From the NCBI RefSeq assembly GCF_024054565.1, contig NZ_JAMXLR010000092.1:372001-436000 (forward strand): a stretch of DNA of 64,000 nt. Direction: 5' to 3'. The translations under genes and the position numbers were made by a program. This DNA is from Aeoliella straminimaris (GTDB lineage Bacteria; Planctomycetota; Planctomycetia; Pirellulales; Lacipirellulaceae). The notes beneath the pieces were generated by a model. That model did not search any database, had not been told where the DNA came from, and saw only the letters and a list, made by a program, of their open reading frames with translations. Below, piece after piece: positions 47,285-55,687 of the stretch (positions within the stretch are counted from its first letter, which is position 1; every line of letters starts with the position of its first letter).

Positions 47285-48955
47285 TTAATTGCCCCGGCCG
47301 AAGCAGGCCAGGCACATGTCGTCGCTCTGGGCGAAGTCGCCGACAAAGCCGCGGACGTCGTTCAGCACGTGGCGGCCGAGTTCTTCGACGTTTGCCTCGC
47401 CCTGGGAGATCTGCTTGGCCAGCCGTTCCAGGCCGTAGAGGTCGCGGGCCGAGTTCATCGCCTCGCTGAAGCCGTCGGTAAACAGCGTGAGCGAGTCGCC
47501 CGGGCCGAGCTCGATGTCGAGCGACTCGTATTCGAAGTCGTCGATCACGCCAATCGGTAGGCCAGCAATCTCGTCGCCCACTTCCACCACCTGGCCATCG
47601 GACCGACGCAAGAAGGGTGGCATGTGCCCGGCGTTGACCAGCGTGGCCTGATTGGTCTTGGGGTCGACCACCACCACGATCATGGTCACGAATCGATCGG
47701 CCCAGTCGTGTTGGGCAAAGGTGTGGTTGGCTCGCGTTACGGCCGCGGCGGGCGACTTCTCGCTGGCCAGGCTGAACCGCACGTCGCTTGACAGCCGCGC
47801 CATGAGAATCGCCGCGCTGACGCCCTTGCCGGCCACGTCGCCCAGCACCACAGCGAACCGGCCGTCGGCCAGCGTTACGTAATCGTAGTAGTCGCCACCC
47901 ACCTGACGGGCCGACTCGTAGTAGTCGAAGAAGTGATAGCCTTCGACTTCGGGGGCCTTGGAGGGAAGCAGCGCCCGCTGCATGCGGGCCGCCAGATCGA
48001 GGTCCCTGGCCAGCGCTTGTTGTTCGATGGCGAACTCGTGCATCCGCGCGTTGTCGATTGCCACGGCGGCCTGACTGGCCACGGCGGCCAGCACTTCCAG
48101 GTCGTCGTTGGAGAACTTGCTGCGTTGGTTATTGGTGTCGATCTGAATGACGCCGAGTGCTTGCCCCTCGGAGTCGAGCATCGGGGCGCACATCATCGAG
48201 CGAATCTGAAAATCCGCAATGCTCTCGGCCATGCTGAACCGCGAATCGGTCGCGGCGTCGGCCGATAGGATGGCCGATTTGTTGCTCATCGCCTGCTCGA
48301 CGATGGTGCGGCTGATGCGGGTCCGCTCTTCCCGCCCGGCCAGGCGGTACTTGTCGGCCACCGGCACCAGCGGCGCGTCTTTGTCGGGGCGCATGATCAC
48401 GAACCCGCGGTCGGCCTGCACGAAGATCTTGAACAGGCTATCGAGAATCCGTGGCAGGATCTCGTCCAACTCCAGCGTTTTGCTCAGATTGGTCGATATT
48501 TCGACCAGCGCCGCCAGCTTTGCTTCGGGCTTGGCCGACAGGCTCACGCTGGCGGTGCCACCCGATACGTCGAGCGTCGCCATCACGCTGGCGGTGCCAT
48601 TGTCGTCCAGCATGGCCAGCGAGGTATCGTCCTTCGGCTTCTGACCGCCTAGCGAATCGTCGTCCTCGTGGGTGTGCACCGAAAGCACCTGATCGCAAAT
48701 CAGGATGCGGTCGCCATGGTTCAGCAGCGTTCGTGCGGCGACCGGCGTTTCGTTGACGAACGTGCCATTGCGGCTCTTCAGGTCCTCGACGTAGCACTGC
48801 CCACCATCGACGATCAACACCGCATGCTGCCGGCTAACGGCTGCCACGTCCAGGGGAATGTCGCATTCGCTGCTCCGCCCAATCACTGCTCGCCCGTCGC
48901 GCAGTTGGATCCGACGCCCCGGCTCGATGCCCTCAACAATTTCCAAATAGGCCAT
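47285..48955 (-). CDS. FHA-GAF-PP2C (SpoIIE/RsbU) phosphatase
   Basis: 556 residues from ATG 48955; the frame stays open upstream to 49681 but overlaps the divergent peptidase gene. FHA domain (1-100) with AVIGRSSECDI, VSRQHAVL and SRNGTFVN, the phosphothreonine-binding residues. GAF domain (about 155-320, LDEILPRILDSLFKIF, QALGVIQIDTNN). PP2C/SpoIIE domain (about 345-555) with QVGGDYYDYV, VVLGDVAGKGVSAAILMA, LVNAGHMPPF and LTLFTDGFSEAMN, the metal-binding Asp residues. No membrane segment. It probably dephosphorylates an anti-sigma antagonist (STAS protein) in response to a phospho-partner and a GAF ligand. Confidence 0.92.
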   Translation of the reverse strand: MAYLEIVEGIEPGRRIQLRDGRAVIGRSSECDIPLDVAAVSRQHAVLIVDGGQCYVEDLKSRNGTFVNETPVAARTLLNHGDRILICDQVLSVHTHEDDDSLGGQKPKDDTSLAMLDDNGTASVMATLDVSGGTASVSLSAKPEAKLAALVEISTNLSKTLELDEILPRILDSLFKIFVQADRGFVIMRPDKDAPLVPVADKYRLAGREERTRISRTIVEQAMSNKSAILSADAATDSRFSMAESIADFQIRSMMCAPMLDSEGQALGVIQIDTNNQRSKFSNDDLEVLAAVASQAAVAIDNARMHEFAIEQQALARDLDLAARMQRALLPSKAPEVEGYHFFDYYESARQVGGDYYDYVTLADGRFAVVLGDVAGKGVSAAILMARLSSDVRFSLASEKSPAAAVTRANHTFAQHDWADRFVTMIVVVVDPKTNQATLVNAGHMPPFLRRSDGQVVEVGDEIAGLPIGVIDDFEYESLDIELGPGDSLTLFTDGFSEAMNSARDLYGLERLAKQISQGEANVEELGRHVLNDVRGFVGDFAQSDDMCLACFGRGN

Positions 48956-49166
48956 GGACGTAACACCCGGTCGATAACAGAGCAGCACTTGGAGGGAATA
49001 CAGCGGCAATCCCCGATCCCCCATCTTAAAAAATGGGTCGCTCCCGGGGAAGTATTCACGTGGCAGGATTCTGGTTTGGCGGGGAAAGTCTCGCTCCCGG
49101 CCCGTCTGGTTGGCTACCATGGACCCCGTTCCCCCCTTCGATACTACCAGATACGGCACGCTCGCA

Positions 49167-50372
49167 ATGCATTCATTTCTCTTCCCCCGGCGTTCTTTCC
49201 ACCCTGTCTCGCTGTCTGGCTGGGTGCTGCTGATGTTGGCCGCACTCGCTCCCAGCACCACTCCAGCCCAGTCGCAGGACAGCACCCGCCCGCTGTTGCG
49301 GGACCTGGGAATCGAGATCGGGGTGCTCGCCACGGGGCCGACCAACTCGCTGGTGGACGTGGCCGGCGTGCAGGTGGGGCACTGCTCGGTGGTGCAGGAT
49401 TTTGCCGATGGCTCGGCGCTGCGGACCGGCGTGACGGCCATTTTTCCCCATCCCGACGGCATATTCCTCGAAAAAGTGCCGGCCGCCGTGCACGTGGCCA
49501 ACGGTTTTGGCAAGTTCGTGGGCAGCACCCAGGTCAACGAACTCGGCGTGCTCGAAACCCCCATTCTGCTCACCAACACCCTCAGCACCTTTGCCGTGGC
49601 CGACGCCCTGGTGGCATGGACGCTCGAGCAGCCCGGTTGCGGCGACGTGCGCTCCGTGAACCCTTTGGTGGGCGAGTGCAACGATGGCTATCTGAACGAC
49701 ATCCGCCGCCGCGGCGTAACGGCCGACCACGTGCGAAGTGCCATTCGCGCTGCCAGCACCGATGCCGTGCAGCAGGGGTGCGTTGGCGCCGGAGTGGGTA
49801 CCCGCTGTATGGGCTTCAAGGGTGGCATCGGCAGCAGTTCGCGCAAGCTGCCCGACTCGCTGGGCGGCTACACCGTGGGCGTGCTGGTGCAGACGAACTT
49901 TGGCGGTTCGCTGGCCGTGGATGGGGCCCCGATTGGCGAGCGACTCGGCAACTACTACCTCAAAGACGAAGTGGTGCGGCAGGAACATGGTTCGTGCATC
50001 GTGGTGGTGGCCACCGACGCACCGCTCGACGCGCGGCAACTCGCCCGCATCGCCCGCCGCGCCCCGCTGGGGCTGGCGGCGGCCGGCTCGAGCATCTCGC
50101 ACGGCTCGGGCGACTACATCCTGGCCTTCAGCACGGCCGAGCAGTTGCGTATGCAGTACGAATCGGACGATGCCACCGAAAGCGTCACCCTGCTGCGCGA
50201 CGACCGCCTGTCGCCGCTATTTCAAGCCACCAAAGATGCCACCTGCGAAGCGGTAATCAACAGCCTGCTGCAAGCCACCACCATCACCGGACACCGGGGC
50301 CGCACAACCGAAGCGATCGATCCGGATGAGTTTTTACGGGCGTATCGAGAGGGGGATGGAGAGCGACCTTGA
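49167..50372 (+). CDS. Secreted P1 family peptidase (DmpA-like)
   Basis: 401 residues from ATG 49167, which leads into a signal peptide (SGWVLLMLAALAPSTTPA); an upstream TTG at 49110 adds 19 non-leader residues. The family autocleaves to alpha and beta chains with an N-terminal nucleophile. Visible landmarks are VDVAGVQVGHCS, GVTAIFPHP, ILLTNTLSTFAVADAL, VGAGVGTRCMGFKGGIGSSSR (nucleophile Ser in the GGIG-S motif) and VVATDAPLDARQLARIARRA. It is an aminopeptidase or beta-peptide hydrolase acting outside the cytoplasm. It is divergent from the FHA-GAF-PP2C gene. Confidence 0.88.
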   Translation: MHSFLFPRRSFHPVSLSGWVLLMLAALAPSTTPAQSQDSTRPLLRDLGIEIGVLATGPTNSLVDVAGVQVGHCSVVQDFADGSALRTGVTAIFPHPDGIFLEKVPAAVHVANGFGKFVGSTQVNELGVLETPILLTNTLSTFAVADALVAWTLEQPGCGDVRSVNPLVGECNDGYLNDIRRRGVTADHVRSAIRAASTDAVQQGCVGAGVGTRCMGFKGGIGSSSRKLPDSLGGYTVGVLVQTNFGGSLAVDGAPIGERLGNYYLKDEVVRQEHGSCIVVVATDAPLDARQLARIARRAPLGLAAAGSSISHGSGDYILAFSTAEQLRMQYESDDATESVTLLRDDRLSPLFQATKDATCEAVINSLLQATTITGHRGRTTEAIDPDEFLRAYREGDGERP

Positions 50373-50427
50373 TTTTCCGAACCCCGCGTCCTACATTTGT
50401 GTCCCTGCCCGTGGCAGTTACACACAC

Positions 50428-50499
50428 TGGGGAGTGGTGTAATCGGTAGCACGACGGATTCTGATTCCGTTAGTCGGGGTTCAAGTCCCTGCTCCCCAG
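50428..50499 (+). tRNA. tRNA-Gln (anticodon CTG)
   Basis: 72 bases. The acceptor stem is TGGGGAG/CTCCCCA with discriminator G; the D arm (GTG...CAC), anticodon arm ACGGA-TTCTGAT-TCCGT with anticodon CTG, and T arm (CGGGG-TTCAAGT-CCCTG with a wobble pair) are complete. CCA is not encoded. An intrinsic terminator follows at once. Confidence 0.95.
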
Positions 50500-50506
50500 C
50501 TCCCAG

Positions 50507-50533
50507 AAACCCCTAGGAAACTAGGGGTTTTTT
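50507..50533 (+). terminator. Rho-independent terminator of tRNA-Gln
   Basis: AAACCCCTAG-GAAA-CTAGGGGTTT (50507-50530) followed by TTT: a perfect 10-bp stem with GNRA-type loop eight bases after the tRNA. Confidence 0.95.
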
Positions 50534-51138
50534 CTGCGATCGCTCTTCGCGAAGGTTGCCACATTGGCCCCGTTTGGCCCGTTTTGCCCTCCAAACTCCC
50601 GCAAGAATTCACGAAGGATTTTCGGGCGTGGTGACTAATGGGTGCTTGGTCCGTTGGTCGCGTTGCTTATTGATCGGCATCGGTAACAATGCGGGTATCA
50701 GCTCACCGGGACGATCCAACCGCCGACGGGCGACGATCAAGCGGCTCGGGCGATTCTCCGCGTTCTCTCCCAGCATCGTGCTGACGCCCGGCCGGCCCGG
50801 ATCACGCTGGGAGTACTTCGAGTGTCGACGTCGTACAACTACGACGACCTCGACCGCGACCTACCATGCGCGGAAAGCCCGCGCCCCGCTGGTCGTAGGG
50901 AACGTCCACTTCGTCGAACGCGCGAGCGCCCGCGTTGATGGCCGGGCTGTCGGGCACCCACGCAGGCTGTAATGAAGTCGCCGAACGCCTAGAAGCCGCG
51001 GTGCGTCAAATGGCAGCCGATCATGGACAAGCTCAGCGGCCCGCTCAACGGATCGCCGGACGACGAAGCAATCACCGCAGTGAAATCCCAATTCTCGATA
51101 TATGCGCCGACCGCTCAACGTTTGCCCGTGTATCCTCG
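50534..51138. other. About 600 bases of apparently decayed coding sequence
   Basis: No intact gene is seen. Short stretches read like protein in different plus-strand frames, for example QPPTGDDQAARAILRVLSQH and RITLGVLRVSTSYNYDDLDR around 50690-50870 and DKLSGPLNGSPDDEAIT around 51024-51090, each ending in stops or frame changes. The position next to a tRNA suggests remains of an integrated element, but no integrase motif is recognised. Confidence 0.4.
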
Positions 51139-52743
51139 TCAAATCAACACGCGCTGCAGATACTCTTCCAAACTGTCGACGCGCCGGCTTCGATAGGCTA
51201 CGTAGCCATCGGGCCTGATCAGGTAGAGTCGAGCGAAGTCGCCTCCGTAGCGTTGCCGCAGAGCACCCCGAGGATCTTCGAGTACGGTTGCCCCCGCCGG
51301 TAGCTGAGCCGCACTTTTGGTCGATCCGACCACGAATATTTCCATCCAGTGGCCGTGGGCATGAAGCGTCTTGTGGACGGACGCGACTAGGTCCGGTTCG
51401 AGAGTTTCTGTATTCGGCGAACTGAACAGCAACAGATGATGGAGTGGGTTGCGGAGCGCCTCGATCAGTGTGTATGCCTTACCCGCAACCAGCAACGCGG
51501 CAACGTCCGGGGCGCGTGCGCCGGGGTGCAGGCCGGCGTCGAAGTGTTCGTCGGGCTCGAAACACAGCTGACACGAACGATAATCGAGATCGATCTCCTC
51601 TTCGTGCTCACGCAGCTTCAGACGATCGCACTCGGGCACGACCATGTGCTCCAGTAGCCGGTCGCGCTCCTGTGGACCAACCTCGGCGAAGAGCTTGAAT
51701 TGCTCGTTGGCTTTTTTCGTCCAGGCGATCACATCGGCGGCGATCTGGCGGCGTTCGGTCTCGTAACTGTCGAGCCACCAGTCCGGCACAACGCCACGCA
51801 TCACGAGCGCGATCTTCCAGGCCAGGTTATGGGCGTCCTGGATGCCGGTGTTCATTCCCTGGCCTCCAATCACGCTGTGAATGTGCGCCGCGTCCCCAGC
51901 GAGGAAAACCCGGCCCTGCCGATAGTGCGGTGCCAAGCGGTAGTTCGTGTGGTAGAGGGTCAGCCAGCGCGGATCGTATAGGCGGAGATTGGCAAAGCCG
52001 CGCTCGTCCACCAACTGCTGCATCTCTGCGAGTGTGGGAGCTTCCCTTTGCTGGCAGTTCTTCGGCAGGGTGGCGATGATCTGACGTCGGCCTTCATCCA
52101 GCAAAAAGAAGAAGACATCCCCTTTGTCATGCATGCACAAATAGGCGATATCTGGCTTGATTGGCCCGTCTACCAGCACGTCAGCCATCAAGTAGGCCGT
52201 GGAATCGGTTTCGCCGGGAAACGCTTCGTCGATGAGTTTCCGGGTGATACTGTGAGCACCGTCGCAGCCGATGATCCAGGGCGTCGTGACCGTCTCCTCG
52301 GAGCCATCCGGCTTCCTGATGTTGGCCCGTACGCCATCGGCCAACTGTTGGAAGGAGAGCAGTTCCGTGCTGCGCTCCACCTCGACGCCGAGGCGATTGA
52401 GGTGTCGTTCGAGAACGGCTTCGGTCTTGTTCTGGGCAAACGCCGCCCCCCAGGGGAATGGAGAGTCCACAGGGAGATCCGGCGAGGTGGCTACGTGCTG
52501 GCCGTTGGCGTACAGACTGATCGCATGCAGTGGCTGGCCCCGCGCGACGATCTCTTCGGCCAGACCCAGGCCATGAAAGATTTCCAGCGTCCGCGCATGC
52601 AAGTAGGTCGCACGCGAGTGGGGGTCGATCCCTGGCGACTTGTCGATGACGCGAACCGGCACGCCGTGTCGCGCAAGTTCCGCGGCCATCATCAAACCAG
52701 TGGTGCGTCCGCCTACGACTAACACCTGCGTATTTGTCGCCAT
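51139..52743 (-). CDS. FAD-dependent monooxygenase (PheA/TfdB/UbiH-like)
   Basis: 534 residues from ATG 52743. It has the group A flavoprotein hydroxylase plan: N-terminal FAD fold (VLVVGGRTTGL), WIIGCDGAHSITRKL (DG motif, near residue 170) and VFLAGDAAHIHSVIGGQGMNTGIQDAHNLAWK (GD motif, near 290), then a C-terminal thioredoxin-like domain (LEPDLVASVHKTLHAHG, FARLYLIRPDGYVAYR), as in phenol and polyketide hydroxylases. It would hydroxylate an aromatic compound with NAD(P)H and oxygen. The second Gly of the GxGxxG loop is replaced by Arg (GGRTTG, residues 11-16), which is unusual. Neighbours are decayed DNA and a broken transposase, so transfer is likely. Confidence 0.88.
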   Translation of the reverse strand: MATNTQVLVVGGRTTGLMMAAELARHGVPVRVIDKSPGIDPHSRATYLHARTLEIFHGLGLAEEIVARGQPLHAISLYANGQHVATSPDLPVDSPFPWGAAFAQNKTEAVLERHLNRLGVEVERSTELLSFQQLADGVRANIRKPDGSEETVTTPWIIGCDGAHSITRKLIDEAFPGETDSTAYLMADVLVDGPIKPDIAYLCMHDKGDVFFFLLDEGRRQIIATLPKNCQQREAPTLAEMQQLVDERGFANLRLYDPRWLTLYHTNYRLAPHYRQGRVFLAGDAAHIHSVIGGQGMNTGIQDAHNLAWKIALVMRGVVPDWWLDSYETERRQIAADVIAWTKKANEQFKLFAEVGPQERDRLLEHMVVPECDRLKLREHEEEIDLDYRSCQLCFEPDEHFDAGLHPGARAPDVAALLVAGKAYTLIEALRNPLHHLLLFSSPNTETLEPDLVASVHKTLHAHGHWMEIFVVGSTKSAAQLPAGATVLEDPRGALRQRYGGDFARLYLIRPDGYVAYRSRRVDSLEEYLQRVLI

Positions 52744-53028
52744 CCGACGACCTCGAGGTTGTGAGTAACCAGCCCGCGGATGCTGAAGAACCTTCATTTC
52801 TAGCTAAAGGTGTAGCCTACTCCGGAATCTATTCGCATGCAACGGACTGCAACGATCGACTTCCGCTAGAAGGTTTTTGCATCTCTTGCATCGAAAGCGC
52901 GTAGTCGCTTGCGAGCCTCGCCAAGACGGCGAAAATCAGAAGTACAACAGGGGGGTGGTGTGCTCGCCTGCCACGTTCTTGCCCGACGAACAACGGGTGG
53001 TCCGGTAGGCTCGGAGTTTCCCCGAAGA

Positions 53029-53402
53029 AACTGACCAGGCCGGACGACCCATTCGGTACCTCTTCCGCGACAAAGACGACAAGTTCAGTCGCAAGTTCGA
53101 CGACGTGTTCGAGCAGCTTGATGGAGCGGTGAAGCCAACCGCTCCCTGGACGCCGATCCAGCACGCCATCGTGGACCGGTGGATCGGATCCGTGAAACGC
53201 GAGAGCCTCCACGGTTTCATCGCCTTTGGACTGGGCCACTTCGATGATCTATCACCATGCGCGTTCGCGCCAGCAGAAAGGCAACAAGCCGCTGCTTGGC
53301 GTCTGGCCCGAGATTAACCACCCACGGCATAGTGGTAAGGAAATAGTCTGCCGCGAGTAGCTCGGCGGCGTGCTCAAACAGTACGAACGAAGGGCCGCTT
53401 GA
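53029..53402 (+). pseudogene. Remnant of an rve-type IS transposase
   Basis: The C-terminal integrase core is recognisable: RYLFRDKDDKFSRKFDDVF, VDRWIGSVKRESLHGFIAFG and HFDD in one frame, then after a frameshift near 53250 YHHARSRQQKGNKPLLGVW and GKEIVCRE, an in-frame TAG at 53358, and LGGVLKQYERRAA with the natural stop at 53400-53402. The catalytic Glu region (V/DRWIGSVKRE) is kept but the first two Asp motifs upstream are absent. It is a truncated, frameshifted and nonsense-bearing copy. Terminal repeats were not identified. Confidence 0.8.
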
Positions 53403-53631
53403 CGAAGTGTTTGTTGGCTCAGCGGTACTCCGTTTAGTGCGTCTGAGATTTGGACCGTGCACGGGCGACAGAACAGCCACGATTTGTGACAATCACTTGA
53501 TTGCGATCGCCGACTCGCAACGCAGTGTCGACCGCAAATCGCCGGTCGATCTTCGGTAGCAAACTTGATGAACAGGATGGCGTTCGACAAACCATCGTTT
53601 CGGCTAGGCCACTACGTCGGTTGTGATTCTG

Positions 53632-54726
53632 CTAGGTCGCCAAATCCAAGGGGCCATCCTGAGAGGCAAGCTCCTGAAGTTCCGAGGCGGTTGCGCAAAT
53701 GCGATACTCGACTTGGTACTTCTTCGACTGACCTGGTTCCAACGTGGCCGTAGCACTGGGATGGTTGTCCTTGTCCCGCCCCAGTATCGAACCGAAGAAG
53801 GGTTCGAGCGAGGCAACGTAGCTTCCACGAGGACCGTAGTGGAGCCAGCTGGCCAAACGCGGTAAAGCGTTCGCCGAATAGATCAAGCTCATCCCTAACT
53901 GCTGCTGTTCATTCAAAATGCCAATATGCGTCTTTCCCTGACAATCGGATGTCGGTTCAGCGATCACAAGCTGTTCGCGAGCCCCGCGAAAGGAGTCGTC
54001 AGGCGCGGAGACCTTTTTGATTTGCTCGGCGGTCACCTGTGTGGCCAGTTCACCTCGCTGGTCGTGCAACACGCCGTGCCCTCGATAGACCAGTCGCGAA
54101 GCTTCGTCGAGCAGCGGATAGCCAAAGTTCACATGATACAGCAGCGCATGGCGGCAGCGCTCATCTCCTCTGTTCGTTACTTCGTCGGTGATGGCGAACC
54201 AGGGTTCGCCCAGTCGGCACCGCACCTCGCGTCGAACTTCGAGACTGGGTCCAAACATGCGCGTATCGCGAATCAGCAGCACTATGCGCATGTCTAACTG
54301 GCCGCGCTGGGGATCTGGATTGACCACTTCCAGCACCGCGGTAGGAGTACTGGAGAATCGGCCGTGGAGTGACACCGACAGCTCACCTTCGGTGCGAGGC
54401 GCGCCCATCAATTCGGGGCCGGCTGTCGTGACCAACCCTCCTGGCCAGCCGGTTAGCCACTCCGCCCCCTGGTGATACGCGTGACTGGGGGGCTTGTAGT
54501 CGTTGGGCGTGAGGTAGGCGAGGTTCAGGTGGTTGTAACTCGCTTCCACCACATCGCCACCGCGATCCAGCGCCAGCGAAAATCTCAGGCCGGCGCCTGT
54601 ATTGATAAACGCAACACGGCATGATTGTCCTCCGTTCGGGTTGGGATAATCGAGCGAACCGGTGCGGATGCCGCCCACCTGTTGAATGTTTTCGAACTTG
54701 GCGGGGTCGAAGGTTGTGATCGACAT
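53632..54726 (-). CDS. DUF4432 / aldose-1-epimerase-like protein
   Basis: 364 residues of the galactose-mutarotase-like beta-sandwich (DUF4432 type). Seen are GLRFSLALDRGGDVVEASY, GLVTTAGPELMGAP, SLHGRFSSTPT, FAITDEVTNRGDERCRHALLYHVNFGYPLLDE and LASWLHYGPRGSYVASLEPFF (split by short gaps), with the conserved His and Glu/Asp positions of mutarotases. It is cytoplasmic and probably interconverts anomers or binds sugars of the pathway encoded beside it. It is in the same direction as the AraC-type regulator and 41 bases downstream of it, so they are likely one transcript. Confidence 0.8.
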   Translation of the reverse strand: MSITTFDPAKFENIQQVGGIRTGSLDYPNPNGGQSCRVAFINTGAGLRFSLALDRGGDVVEASYNHLNLAYLTPNDYKPPSHAYHQGAEWLTGWPGGLVTTAGPELMGAPRTEGELSVSLHGRFSSTPTAVLEVVNPDPQRGQLDMRIVLLIRDTRMFGPSLEVRREVRCRLGEPWFAITDEVTNRGDERCRHALLYHVNFGYPLLDEASRLVYRGHGVLHDQRGELATQVTAEQIKKVSAPDDSFRGAREQLVIAEPTSDCQGKTHIGILNEQQQLGMSLIYSANALPRLASWLHYGPRGSYVASLEPFFGSILGRDKDNHPSATATLEPGQSKKYQVEYRICATASELQELASQDGPLDLAT

Positions 54727-54767
54727 GGAAAGCCTGGGATTGAGGTACGAAGAGTCTTAGCCATGAA

Positions 54768-55544
54768 TTAAGGTTCTTGTAGCGAGTTGCTGTTCTGATC
54801 GCGAAACTCACCAGGCGACACGTGCATCTGGGCGCGGAACTGTCGGGCGAAGTGGCTGGCGTCGTAGTGACCCGTCTGCTCGGCGATCGCTTCGATGCTA
54901 CAAGCGGTTTCTCTCAACAGCACACAAGCGGCATTGATCCGCACGCGTCGCAAATAGAGGTTCGGCGTGATGCGAAACAGCTGCTTGAACACGCGTTTGA
55001 ACTGGCTGATGGAGAGATGCGACAGCTTCGCCAGGCTCTCGACGGTGATCTTCTCCGAGTAGTGGTTGGTGATGTGCGTGATCGCGGCATTCAGTCGCTC
55101 GTAGGGTTCCAGCATCGTGCCGGCCCTCTCCAAATCGTACATGATGCCAGCCACGCCAATGGTCTTCCCGTCAGTATCGAGCAAGGGAATTTTCGTTTCC
55201 ACGTACCACCGCAGGATACCCGAAGAGTCCGGCACGGCGCACACGTGTTCGTTCAGCGACTGACCGCTTTGGATGACGGTTTTATCCTGCCGGCGGTACT
55301 GGTCGGCAACCTCGCGAGGAAAGAGGTCGTGGTCGGTTTTTCCAATCACTTCCGACTCGCTCTGGAGGCCCAGTACCTCGATCAACGCCTGGTTAACATG
55401 GACAAAACGGCCTTCCAGGTCCTTGGCAAAGAAGTACGACGCGGGCAGATGATTGAGGAGGTCCAGCAGTTGACCGGGGCTCGCCAGCTTCTCAAAGAAG
55501 TCGAGCTTCGCAGGAGTTCGGGCCGCCTGGCGAGTCTGTCCCAT
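54768..55544 (-). CDS. AraC-family regulator with N-terminal PAS domain
   Basis: 258 residues. PAS domain about 18-135 (LLDLLNHLPASYFFAKDLEG, VNQALIEVLGLQSESEVIGK, DHDLFPREVADQYRRQD, IPLLDTDGKTIGVAGIMYDL). The C-terminal AraC DNA-binding domain (about 155-250) has two helix-turn-helices, VESLAKLSHLSISQFKRVF and CSIEAIAEQTGHYDASHFARQF. Most AraC regulators of sugar genes sense through a cupin, so PAS sensing is notable. It is divergent from the cupin-isomerase operon and probably controls it through the inverted repeat at 55598-55649. Confidence 0.88.
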   Translation of the reverse strand: MGQTRQAARTPAKLDFFEKLASPGQLLDLLNHLPASYFFAKDLEGRFVHVNQALIEVLGLQSESEVIGKTDHDLFPREVADQYRRQDKTVIQSGQSLNEHVCAVPDSSGILRWYVETKIPLLDTDGKTIGVAGIMYDLERAGTMLEPYERLNAAITHITNHYSEKITVESLAKLSHLSISQFKRVFKQLFRITPNLYLRRVRINAACVLLRETACSIEAIAEQTGHYDASHFARQFRAQMHVSPGEFRDQNSNSLQEP

Positions 55545-55597
55545 GAGCCGATTATACCGGAAGTCGCTTGCTTCTTACATTGCCTCGCAACGCTTTT

Positions 55598-55649
55598 CAC
55601 CAGAAACTGCAGCAGGTCGTACCGAGTACCCTTCAGGACAGTTCTGGTG
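55598..55649. promoter_or_regulatory. Inverted repeat between regulator and sugar operon, candidate operator
   Basis: CACCAGAAACTG (55598-55609) and CAGTTCTGGTG (55639-55649) are complementary except for one bulged A, with 29 bases between them. The repeat lies midway in the 143-base divergent region. Confidence 0.45.
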
Positions 55650-55687
55650 ACACGACCGATGATGTCTCGTAGCAATAAGGTGGGAAT

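Noticed and set aside
52829..53239. Minus-strand open frame of 136 residues
   Set aside because: It is opposite the recognisable transposase remnant on the plus strand.
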